From Desulfurococcales archaeon ex4484_204 (GTDB lineage Archaea > Thermoproteota > Thermoprotei_A > Sulfolobales > NBVN01), in assembly GCA_002255065.1 (NCBI GenBank), contig NJEF01000035.1, forward strand, positions 1 to 15,171: a stretch of DNA of 15,171 bases, written 5' to 3'. Below, in pieces: positions 6,626 through 13,410 of the stretch. Under the pieces are notes generated by a model. That model did no database searches and was not told the origin of the DNA. It worked only from the letters and a program-made list of their open reading frames with translations. Each line of letters opens with the position of its first letter. Within the stretch, counting starts at the first letter, position 1. The translations under genes and the position numbers were made by a program.

Positions 6626-8226
6626 AGATCGTAGGTCTACATAGGGTTGATGCTATATCGGATATCCAGGTTCCTTCAGCTATTACGCTGGACCCCGATA
6701 TTGAGGGCTTAATGACTAATGTCGTGGTTGAGGCTACCCCCCTGCTGGCAGAGACTGGCGAGCCATTCACGTATGCGATAGAGCCCCAATCACCGGTCGT
6801 CCTACCTAAGGATAAAGACGTATTAACTAAGGTTATTGGGCTGCCCTCAGAGGGTGTCCCCATAGGGTTCCTCCACACAGGCTCAGTACCTGTTGCTAAC
6901 GGCGGGGTCACTGTTAAGCTACCATACGTAGAGTTCTTTAAGCACATGCTCATAATAGGTACGACGGGTTCCGGTAAAACAACCTTCATTAAAAACCTCA
7001 TATACTTTGTCCATAGATTGTGGAGAGATGCTATGGTGGTAATCATCGACGCGGCAGGAGATTACACCCAGGTAGCAATACCTCCCCTAACGCAACCTGA
7101 GGATTCCGAGCTAATGATTAGTAATTATGGCGAGTTAATCGATACCTACCCTAGATGGCTAACCGTTCTTGTGCCTTTAAGGAGGGGGGTTGGCAGCGTT
7201 ATGGACTTCGTAAAGAGCTACGTCAATGAGAGGCTGGTGAGGGTTACTAAGGCGTACTACGGTCTAGACCCTGAGGTCAGTATTAAGGTTCCTGGGAGGG
7301 ACTACGGAACCATTAAATCAGCTATGGTGGGCGTTAAGCTGGGGGGTTACGTAGCTACCGTAGAGCTCATACCGGTATCCCTGAGCTATCACCAGCTTAA
7401 AGACCACCTGGAAATACTTCCGCTCTTTTCAAGGCAGGCCAAAGTGTATTTAAGGAATGCTATAAGTTACCTGGAGTCTGAGGCAGGTAGCATACTAAAC
7501 TTCACTCACCTCTACAGGGTCTTTCAGGAGAAGTCTGATGACCTAATGAAGATAATGAAGTTGCACAGAGGGACGTTGGAGAACATAGAGAGGGTGTTAA
7601 ACTTCATAGCTAGCTCCGAGGAGGTGGACGTAGTTATAGGGAGGAAGATAGTGGGTATGCCGCCTGTAGACAGGTTAGCAGTTAATTATAAAGGTCCAAT
7701 AGTTCTCGATCTAGATTATGCAGCTATGCGTGGAGCACACTTCCTCATACTCAATATGATCGCCTACGAATTCCTCAGAACCTTCTACGTGTGGAAGAAA
7801 GTGGGTAGCGGAATAGCTAGGCCAGTGCTCTTCGTTCTCGATGAAGCGCACAGGTTCTTCCCGTCAGAGGGCACTACATCGGAGGAGGTGGAGGTATTAG
7901 CTGACTTCATATCTAGGATAGCGAGGTTGGGGAGGTCTAGGGGGTTAGGGTTAATATTCTCAACTCATTCCCCTAAGGATGTCCATAAAATAGTTATTCA
8001 GTTAGCTAACACTAAGGTGATGTTTAGGAGCGAGAAGGAGTACCTAGACATGCTCGACGTCCCTAAGGAGTATGTAAGGCTTCTTGAACTAGCACCAGAT
8101 AGGGTCGCGTTGCTTAGAACATCGACCATACGTTCGGGGTACGCGCTACTTAAGACGCCGGGCCCGCTCTTAAGTCATTACGATCTAGGGCGGGCACTCA
8201 TTAGGAAAGCTGAGGAGCCCGGCTAA
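6595..8226 (+). CDS. herA: HerA hexameric DNA translocase/helicase ATPase
   Basis: HerA is a bipolar hexameric ATPase of the FtsK/HerA class that drives DNA into NurA during end resection. Walker A is GTTGSGKT at residues 122-129 and Walker B is VLFVLDEAH at 411-419, with Asp416 and Glu417. Downstream, SRIARLGRSRG (440-450) offers the arginine-finger candidates, and GLIFSTHSPKD is the sensor-like strand. The first in-frame start is the ATG at 6595; no in-frame start exists further upstream before a stop at 6538-6540. The N-terminus VGLKIVGLHRVDAI looks like the second half of the HAS-barrel, whose first strands lie in the overlapping upstream ORF in another frame. No clear ribosome-binding site precedes 6595, so translation may depend on coupling or a frameshift. 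The ATPase core is complete and looks functional. Confidence 0.92.
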   Translation: MRGYKETVGLKIVGLHRVDAISDIQVPSAITLDPDIEGLMTNVVVEATPLLAETGEPFTYAIEPQSPVVLPKDKDVLTKVIGLPSEGVPIGFLHTGSVPVANGGVTVKLPYVEFFKHMLIIGTTGSGKTTFIKNLIYFVHRLWRDAMVVIIDAAGDYTQVAIPPLTQPEDSELMISNYGELIDTYPRWLTVLVPLRRGVGSVMDFVKSYVNERLVRVTKAYYGLDPEVSIKVPGRDYGTIKSAMVGVKLGGYVATVELIPVSLSYHQLKDHLEILPLFSRQAKVYLRNAISYLESEAGSILNFTHLYRVFQEKSDDLMKIMKLHRGTLENIERVLNFIASSEEVDVVIGRKIVGMPPVDRLAVNYKGPIVLDLDYAAMRGAHFLILNMIAYEFLRTFYVWKKVGSGIARPVLFVLDEAHRFFPSEGTTSEEVEVLADFISRIARLGRSRGLGLIFSTHSPKDVHKIVIQLANTKVMFRSEKEYLDMLDVPKEYVRLLELAPDRVALLRTSTIRSGYALLKTPGPLLSHYDLGRALIRKAEEPG

Positions 8227-8277
8227 TATATAAGACCTTAAGAACCCTTATGTTTTAGGAGCAGGGGGTCGAGCGTT
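8224..8277 (+). promoter_or_regulatory. glmS promoter and ribosome-binding site
   Basis: TAATATATAAG at 8224-8234 is a strong TATA-like box that overlaps the herA stop codon. It predicts transcription start near 8255-8260. GGGGGT at 8264-8269 then serves as Shine-Dalgarno, eight bases ahead of the TTG start. This separates glmS from the nurA-herA unit. Confidence 0.6.
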
Positions 8278-10152
8278 TTGGCTTGTGGGATTGTGGCTGT
8301 AGCTACAGAGCCAGGTAGGTTGGGGAAGGCTTTAGGTAGGGTGATAAGGGATTCGCTAAAGTACTTAGAGTATAGGGGCTACGACTCCGTGGGCTTCGCC
8401 CTCATAACGAACGAGGGAGAGCTAGTGATTAGAAAGTCGAAGGGGATGCTGGACTTAGTAGAGGCTAAGCTAGGTTTTAGCTACTACGACGGCTTAGTAG
8501 GGATAGGCCACACGAGGTGGGCTACCCATGGAGCTCCAAGCGACATTAACTCCCACCCACACACTGACTGTAAGGGTAGCGTGGCTGTAGCTCATAACGG
8601 GATAATAGAGAACTATCTAAGTCTTAAGGAGGAGCTCTTAAGGAGGGGCCACACCTTTACCTCCGAGACCGATACCGAGGTTGTCCCTCACTTAATGGAG
8701 GAGTTTAAGAAGCTCGGGTTAACGCCTTATGAGGCGTTTAAGAAGGCTGTATCGATGCTTAGAGGTGCTTACGCCTTAGTAGCTATAGACCTGGATGAGC
8801 GCGATAAGGTGTTCTTCGCTAAGGGCACGTCCCCCCTAATCGTAGGCTTTGGAAGCGGTTTCAACTTCCTAGCTAGCGACATACCGGCATTTCTAAGGTA
8901 CACTAACAGGGTTTTGGTCCTCATGGACGGCGAGGTAGGCTATATTACGAGCAGGGGGGTAGTTGTTGAGAGGCTTAGGGCTAGCGATGGGGGATTTACT
9001 ACCTCCATAGCAACCTCAGAACCAGTTGACTTTACATGGAGGGTTAAGGTGATTGACTGGACCCCGGAAATGGCTATGAAGGGCGGGTACCCGCACTTCA
9101 TGCTTAAGGAGATACACGAGCAGCCTGAAGCGCTAACGTTAACGCTGTCCGGGCTAGTCGGCATTAGTGAGAAGGTAGTACCCATCCTGGCGAGGGCCGA
9201 TAAAGTGCTAGTAGTGGGTGCGGGCACGTCATATCACGCATCCCTCATTGGCTCACTGCTCTTCAATAACTTAGCGGAGCTATGGTCCTCGGCCATGATA
9301 TCATCGGAGGCTAGGTGGTATCTAAGGAGCGTTGGGGATAACGATGTAGTGATTGCCGTAAGCCAGTCAGGGGAAACGATCGATACACTGCTAGCTGTTA
9401 GGGAGGCTAAACGTAGGGGAGCCATAGTCATAGCGCTATCAAACGTCGTCGACTCCGCGATACCTAGGGAGTCCGACCTAAGCATTTACATGAGGGCCGG
9501 GCCCGAAATAGGTGTAGCTGCAACCAAGACGTTTACAGCGCAGGTTGCAGTACTTACATACTTAGCCGCTAAGGCCGGGGAGAGGAGGGGGGTAATCAAT
9601 GGGAAATACCTAGATGGTGTAGTAGGCGATCTAAGGAGGGCACCATCCCTCATATCGAGGGTGATAAGCGTTTATGAGGGTAGGATAAGGAGGATCGCGG
9701 GGATGCTAGCCTCTAAGCAGTCAGCGTTCTACCTAGGTAGGGGCCTAGGCTTACCGGTGTCTATGGAGGGGGCCTTAAAGCTTAAGGAGGTTGCTTACAT
9801 ACACGCTGAGGCCTACCCTGCAGGCGAGTCTAAGCATGGACCCATAGCGCTTATTGAGGAGGGCTTCCCAGTCGTATTCACGTCGCTAGGTAGGGAGGAT
9901 GGGGAGCTTCTGAAGAGCAATATAGAGGAGATGAAGGCTAGGTATGCATGGATAATAGCTGTTACGCCTAAAGGTAGCGAGGAGATTACGAAGCTCGTTG
10001 ACGACGTGTTTGAGATGCCCCCTATGAAGTACGAGGCCTCGCCCGTTGTTTACATAGTTCCCTATCAACTCCTAGCATACTATACGGCTGTCAGTAAGGG
10101 TTACGACCCCGATAAACCACGGAACCTAGCTAAGACGGTGACCGTAGTTTAG
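8278..10152 (+). CDS. glmS: Glutamine--fructose-6-phosphate aminotransferase (isomerizing)
   Basis: GlmS makes glucosamine-6-phosphate from fructose-6-phosphate and glutamine, the entry step to UDP-GlcNAc used for glycans and lipid or protein glycosylation. The N-terminal class II glutaminase domain (about 1-230) has the nucleophile Cys3, YRGYDSVG (32-39), GHTRWATHG (77-85), HNGIIENY (106-113) and the glutamine-binding SETDTE (129-134). Two SIS sugar-isomerase domains follow, the first around VGAGTSYHAS (near 314-323) and the second containing GESKHGP at 516-522. The C-terminal tail DKPRNLAKTVTV closes the active site in relatives. At 624 residues it is full length. The start is TTG; an Ala codon lies between it and the Cys, whereas the usual start is Met-Cys. 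The GlmU-like gene follows after 11 bases, consistent with one operon. Confidence 0.96.
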   Translation: MACGIVAVATEPGRLGKALGRVIRDSLKYLEYRGYDSVGFALITNEGELVIRKSKGMLDLVEAKLGFSYYDGLVGIGHTRWATHGAPSDINSHPHTDCKGSVAVAHNGIIENYLSLKEELLRRGHTFTSETDTEVVPHLMEEFKKLGLTPYEAFKKAVSMLRGAYALVAIDLDERDKVFFAKGTSPLIVGFGSGFNFLASDIPAFLRYTNRVLVLMDGEVGYITSRGVVVERLRASDGGFTTSIATSEPVDFTWRVKVIDWTPEMAMKGGYPHFMLKEIHEQPEALTLTLSGLVGISEKVVPILARADKVLVVGAGTSYHASLIGSLLFNNLAELWSSAMISSEARWYLRSVGDNDVVIAVSQSGETIDTLLAVREAKRRGAIVIALSNVVDSAIPRESDLSIYMRAGPEIGVAATKTFTAQVAVLTYLAAKAGERRGVINGKYLDGVVGDLRRAPSLISRVISVYEGRIRRIAGMLASKQSAFYLGRGLGLPVSMEGALKLKEVAYIHAEAYPAGESKHGPIALIEEGFPVVFTSLGREDGELLKSNIEEMKARYAWIIAVTPKGSEEITKLVDDVFEMPPMKYEASPVVYIVPYQLLAYYTAVSKGYDPDKPRNLAKTVTVV

Positions 10153-10163
10153 GGGGATGGCCT

Positions 10164-11315
10164 ATGGAATCTGCTGTTGTTCTTGCTGGTGGGGCTGGTA
10201 AGGGCTTAAAGACCTTAACTGGCGGTAGGCCAAAGGCGTTATTTAAGATAGCAGGTAAATCAGTGATAGAGTATGTCTTAAACTCCTTAATTGATGTCGG
10301 GATTAAGAAGGTTACCCTAGTTACCGATAAACCATCGGAGTTCGAGGATGTTACCATTAAGTATGGGAGGAAGTTGTCATTCGACCTTAGGGAGCAGGAG
10401 GGTACTGAGGTCATAGGTGCTCTTCTCACAGCTAGGGACGAGCTGTCTAGGGGCTCGCTTATGGTGTACTCAGATACCTTAGTCCCTAAGGAGGCCTACG
10501 AAATGGTGATTAATACCTATGGGTACTCCCACGCACCTGTAATTATGGTTGTGCCTGAGGAGGACACGACCCTCTACGGCGCCGTAAGCATATCTATTAA
10601 CGGCTGCGTTGAGGGCTTCATAGAGAAGCCTGTTAAGCACATTGAGGGTGCTTACGCTTTTGGAGGGCTAGCCGTCTTCAATGAACAGATAGTTAGGTTG
10701 ATGGAGAGGTTAGGGAGGCTGGACGAGGCAATAAGTGAGTACTGCAGGACCTCCCCTATTAAGGCGGCTGTATGGAGCGGTTGGTGGGTCGATGTGGGCT
10801 ATCCATGGAACGTTCTTGAAGCCCTGTACTACACCCTTAGTGAGTACAGGGAATCCGTAATCTCGAGGAATGCTAAGGTATCTCCATCGGCTGTGATCGA
10901 GGGTCCTGTCGTAATTGAGGATGGTGCTGTAGTAGACCACTACGCGGTTGTTAGGGGGCCTGTATACGTTGGTAAGGACTCCTTAATCGGAACGCACGCG
11001 TTCGTACGCCCATATACGAGCGTGGAGGATAATGCGTTTATAGGGTCTTACTCCGAGGTTGTTTGGAGCCTCGTTGGTGCTAGAGCTACTGTAGGTAGGG
11101 GCTCCTTCCTAGGCTATAGCGTTGTTGGTGAGGACGCTATCGTTGAGCCATCGGTTATAACGAAGCTCCTAGTTAAGCCCGAGGCTGAGGGTATAAAGGC
11201 CATTAGGGAGGTTAAGAGGAGGAGGAAGTATTATAAAATAGGAGCATTTATAGGTAGGGGGGCTAGGGTAACGACCTGCAGGGTAATAGAGCCCGGTACC
11301 GAGATCGTTAAGTAG
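10164..11315 (+). CDS. GlmU-like sugar-1-phosphate nucleotidyltransferase with left-handed beta-helix
   Basis: This 383-residue protein pairs a nucleotidyltransferase domain (about 1-230) with a hexapeptide-repeat left-handed beta-helix (about 238-332), the layout of archaeal bifunctional GlmU-type enzymes that acetylate glucosamine-1-phosphate and make UDP-GlcNAc. Conserved points are LAGGAG at 7-12, RPKAL at 22-26 (Lys24), Asp104 in VYSDTL, EKP at 154-156 and Asp210 in WWVDVG. Two departures stand out: the signature loop reads GAGKGLKTLT where relatives have an Arg before the Leu and a Pro before LT, and the helix region lacks a clear copy of the His-bearing acetyltransferase motif seen in characterised archaeal enzymes. 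Location directly after glmS, with GGGGG as ribosome-binding site, supports an aminosugar role, but substrate and acetyltransferase activity remain open. It ends by overlapping the convergent phosphoribosyltransferase by eight bases. Confidence 0.87.
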   Translation: MESAVVLAGGAGKGLKTLTGGRPKALFKIAGKSVIEYVLNSLIDVGIKKVTLVTDKPSEFEDVTIKYGRKLSFDLREQEGTEVIGALLTARDELSRGSLMVYSDTLVPKEAYEMVINTYGYSHAPVIMVVPEEDTTLYGAVSISINGCVEGFIEKPVKHIEGAYAFGGLAVFNEQIVRLMERLGRLDEAISEYCRTSPIKAAVWSGWWVDVGYPWNVLEALYYTLSEYRESVISRNAKVSPSAVIEGPVVIEDGAVVDHYAVVRGPVYVGKDSLIGTHAFVRPYTSVEDNAFIGSYSEVVWSLVGARATVGRGSFLGYSVVGEDAIVEPSVITKLLVKPEAEGIKAIREVKRRRKYYKIGAFIGRGARVTTCRVIEPGTEIVK

Positions 11316-11886
11316 CGCTACACTGGCATGTCATCTCCCCTATAAGGGTAACTACGTCCTCGCTTATCTTCATCCCAATCTTCTCTAGGAAGTTTTTAAG
11401 TTCTTGGGGCCCCCTTAGATTATACTCCCTAGCTAGCTCACCTAGCTCCCATGGAAAAACTATCCATTTAGACGTTTTAACGATGTAGTAGTCTGGGTGG
11501 ATTATCGATTTAGGCTTAGTAAAGAGGGCTGCAGACCTAACCTCCTTAGCCCCTCTAAGCCTTACCTGCTCGGTAACTATTTGCAGCGTCCTACCTGAAT
11601 CAACAACGTCGTCAACTATTAACACCTCCTTACCTCTTACATCTAGGGTGAGGGGTTGGGTTATTATGGGGCGCTTAGCCCTCTCCTCAATACCTCTATA
11701 GAACTTAACCTCGACAACGCCTAGGTCCTCTATGGGGATGATGTCGGCCACTATCCTAGCCACTATGAACCCTCCTCTCAGAACACCTACCATTACGTCA
11801 GGCGAGAAGCCGCTGCTAATAACCTTGCTTGCGAGCATTAATGATAGTTTATGGACCTCATCCCAGGTAACTGAGAGGAACCTCAT
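11308..11886 (-). CDS. Purine-type phosphoribosyltransferase
   Basis: This is a type I phosphoribosyltransferase of 192 residues. The PRPP-binding loop is VLIVDDVVDSGRT at residues 88-100, with acidic Asp92 and Asp93, and LRGG at 37-40 is the usual PPi loop. KPKS (124-127) and the late WIVFPWE (141-147) fit the purine-base region of archaeal hypoxanthine/guanine/xanthine phosphoribosyltransferases, so purine salvage is the likely role; the base is not certain. The C-terminus ends in a Cys-x-Cys pair (MTCQCSAT), which I do not recognise as a family feature. It is a single-gene unit with its own promoter, divergent from the acyl-CoA synthetase gene and convergent with the GlmU-like gene, whose last eight bases it overlaps. 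Confidence 0.88.
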   Translation of the reverse strand: MRFLSVTWDEVHKLSLMLASKVISSGFSPDVMVGVLRGGFIVARIVADIIPIEDLGVVEVKFYRGIEERAKRPIITQPLTLDVRGKEVLIVDDVVDSGRTLQIVTEQVRLRGAKEVRSAALFTKPKSIIHPDYYIVKTSKWIVFPWELGELAREYNLRGPQELKNFLEKIGMKISEDVVTLIGEMTCQCSAT

Positions 11887-12011
11887 CTAGGACACCTTCA
11901 GGAAAGAAGATATGTTTAAGGATATAAATAGTACCGTCTATACGTAACCGCTTATATCCCTAAGCTAGCCTCGTATATAGGGGGTGCACACTGAGAGGTC
12001 TCATAGAGGTT
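11887..12011. promoter_or_regulatory. Divergent promoters for the phosphoribosyltransferase and acyl-CoA synthetase genes
   Basis: On the minus strand, TATTTATATC (11921-11930) is a good TATA box about 35-45 bases ahead of the phosphoribosyltransferase ATG, with a short leader containing GGTG. On the plus strand, GTATATAGG (11973-11981) would start transcription close to the TTG at 12012, suggesting a nearly leaderless mRNA; TTATATCC near 11952-11959 is a second candidate. Confidence 0.55.
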
Positions 12012-13364
12012 TTGAAGGAAGTTAACTCGGTAGCAATTGTTGGGGCCTCACCTATTGAGGGCAAGATAGGTAATGTCGTTCTTAAGAACGTAATACGCTC
12101 AGGGTTTAAGGGCGGCATCTACCCCGTTAACCCTAAGTACAGCGAGGTAATGGGTCTTAAATCGTGGCCTAGAGTGGGCGATCTCCCTAAAGCCCCCGAC
12201 GTCGTCGTAATCGCGGTGCCTCCGAAGGCGGTGCATGGCGTGCTAGCTGAGTCCATTAGTGTTGGGGCTAAGCTGGCCGTGATAATAACCTCAGGTTTTA
12301 GGGAGGTTGGGAACGTAGGGCTTGAAGAAGGGCTTAAGAGGTTGGTTATGGGAGGTGGTATACGTGTTATAGGGCCTAACTCGGCAGGTATTACGTTAAT
12401 GGGCTTAGGGCTTCACGCAAGCATTGAGGTGCTACCTAAGAGGGGGCCTATAGGACTTATAATGCAGAGCGGTGCCCTAGGAGGTGTCGTGATCGATAGG
12501 TTGAGGAAGCTTTCATCGGGGATATCGTTCTTCCTAAGCCTGGGCAACATGCTCGATGTCGATGTTAATGACGCCATGGAGTACGCCCTACACGATGGAG
12601 AGACGAGGGCTGTTATAGCTTACATTGAGTGGTTAAGGGATGGTAGGGGCTTTATAAGGAGCGCGTTAAATCTCAATGCTAAGAAGCCTTTATGTATTTT
12701 AAAGGGTGGTTGGGGCTTAAGGAGCAGTGAAGCGGTTAGGTCCCATACCGGTGGGCTAGCGACTAGCTATGAGGTGTTTAAGGCAGCGATTAGGAAGGTT
12801 GGTGCTTACCTAGCTGAGGGGATAGACGACCTAGTTGAGGTGTGCGAAGGCCTTAGACGCATTAAGCCTATTAAGGGGAGGAGGGTTCTCATTGTAACTA
12901 ACTCAGGAGGGCTTGGAGTGATAACCGCGTCGCACCTGGAGAGCATGGACCTAGACCTACCCAGGCCGAGCACCGCACTCCAGCAGGAGTTAAGGGAGTC
13001 CGCGGGTAAGGCGTTCACTGGGAGCAACCCCGTAGATTTCGGTGGCGATGCCTCGATAGACCAGGTCGTTGAGGCCTTAAAGTCTAGGAGGATAGCGAGC
13101 GAGTACAACCTAGCGATATTAGCCTACGTCCCGACAGCTGCAGAACCCCCTGAGAAGCTGTGTGAAGCTATGAAGCTCCTCGAGGGCTGTGGGGTACCGC
13201 TCATCGCTTACTTCGATGGTGAGGGGAGGGAGGAGGTTGTGCAGCACGTATCGAGATACGTAGTCACGGTTACCTCCTCCATTACTGCGGGGAGGCTGAT
13301 TAAGGCCCTCTACAGTAGAGCGAGACTGTTAAGCCTTGAAGGAGGGGCGCGTGCACTTCATTAA
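12012..13364 (+). CDS. acdA: ADP-forming acyl-CoA synthetase, alpha subunit
   Basis: This is the alpha subunit of an NDP-forming acyl-CoA synthetase, which converts acyl-CoA, ADP and phosphate to acid, CoA and ATP, the main substrate-level ATP step in fermentative archaea. The CoA-binding Rossmann domain starts with VAIVGASPIEGKIGN (8-22) and YPVNPKY. The phosphorylated active-site His is His245 in RSHTGGLA (family SHTGxLA). A second ligase half follows, with TNSGGLGVI (near 296) and GSNPVDFGG. The 450-residue length fits a separate alpha subunit; the ATP-grasp beta subunit is not next to it and must lie elsewhere. The TTG at 12012 has GAGGT too close to act normally, so it may be nearly leaderless; an in-frame CTG at 11991 would add seven residues and is a serious alternative. 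The neighbour iorA suggests aryl-acyl-CoA substrates. Confidence 0.9.
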   Translation: MKEVNSVAIVGASPIEGKIGNVVLKNVIRSGFKGGIYPVNPKYSEVMGLKSWPRVGDLPKAPDVVVIAVPPKAVHGVLAESISVGAKLAVIITSGFREVGNVGLEEGLKRLVMGGGIRVIGPNSAGITLMGLGLHASIEVLPKRGPIGLIMQSGALGGVVIDRLRKLSSGISFFLSLGNMLDVDVNDAMEYALHDGETRAVIAYIEWLRDGRGFIRSALNLNAKKPLCILKGGWGLRSSEAVRSHTGGLATSYEVFKAAIRKVGAYLAEGIDDLVEVCEGLRRIKPIKGRRVLIVTNSGGLGVITASHLESMDLDLPRPSTALQQELRESAGKAFTGSNPVDFGGDASIDQVVEALKSRRIASEYNLAILAYVPTAAEPPEKLCEAMKLLEGCGVPLIAYFDGEGREEVVQHVSRYVVTVTSSITAGRLIKALYSRARLLSLEGGARALH

Positions 13365-13366
13365 GA

Positions 13367-13410
13367 CCTATATTAGTAAGGGTAGACTGATTTTAAGGGG
13401 TTAGTAGGTG
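13367..13410 (+). promoter_or_regulatory. Gap before iorA with possible internal promoter and ribosome-binding site
   Basis: CCTATATTAG (13367-13376) is TATA-like and lies about 40 bases before the iorA ATG, so iorA may have its own promoter as well as read-through from the gene upstream. AAGGGG (13395-13400) or AGGTG just before the ATG could be the ribosome-binding site. Confidence 0.3.

Noticed and set aside
6595..6630. Programmed minus-one frameshift site joining the small ORF to herA
   Set aside because: The overlap lacks a slippery heptamer in the correct frame; TTTAAAG is present but is in the herA frame. The split itself is kept as a finding, but this mechanism is not supported.
6546..7046. 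A 166-codon minus-strand ORF across herA
   Set aside because: It lies opposite the HerA N-terminus and Walker A region, shows no recognisable domain, and is explained by the codon pattern of herA.
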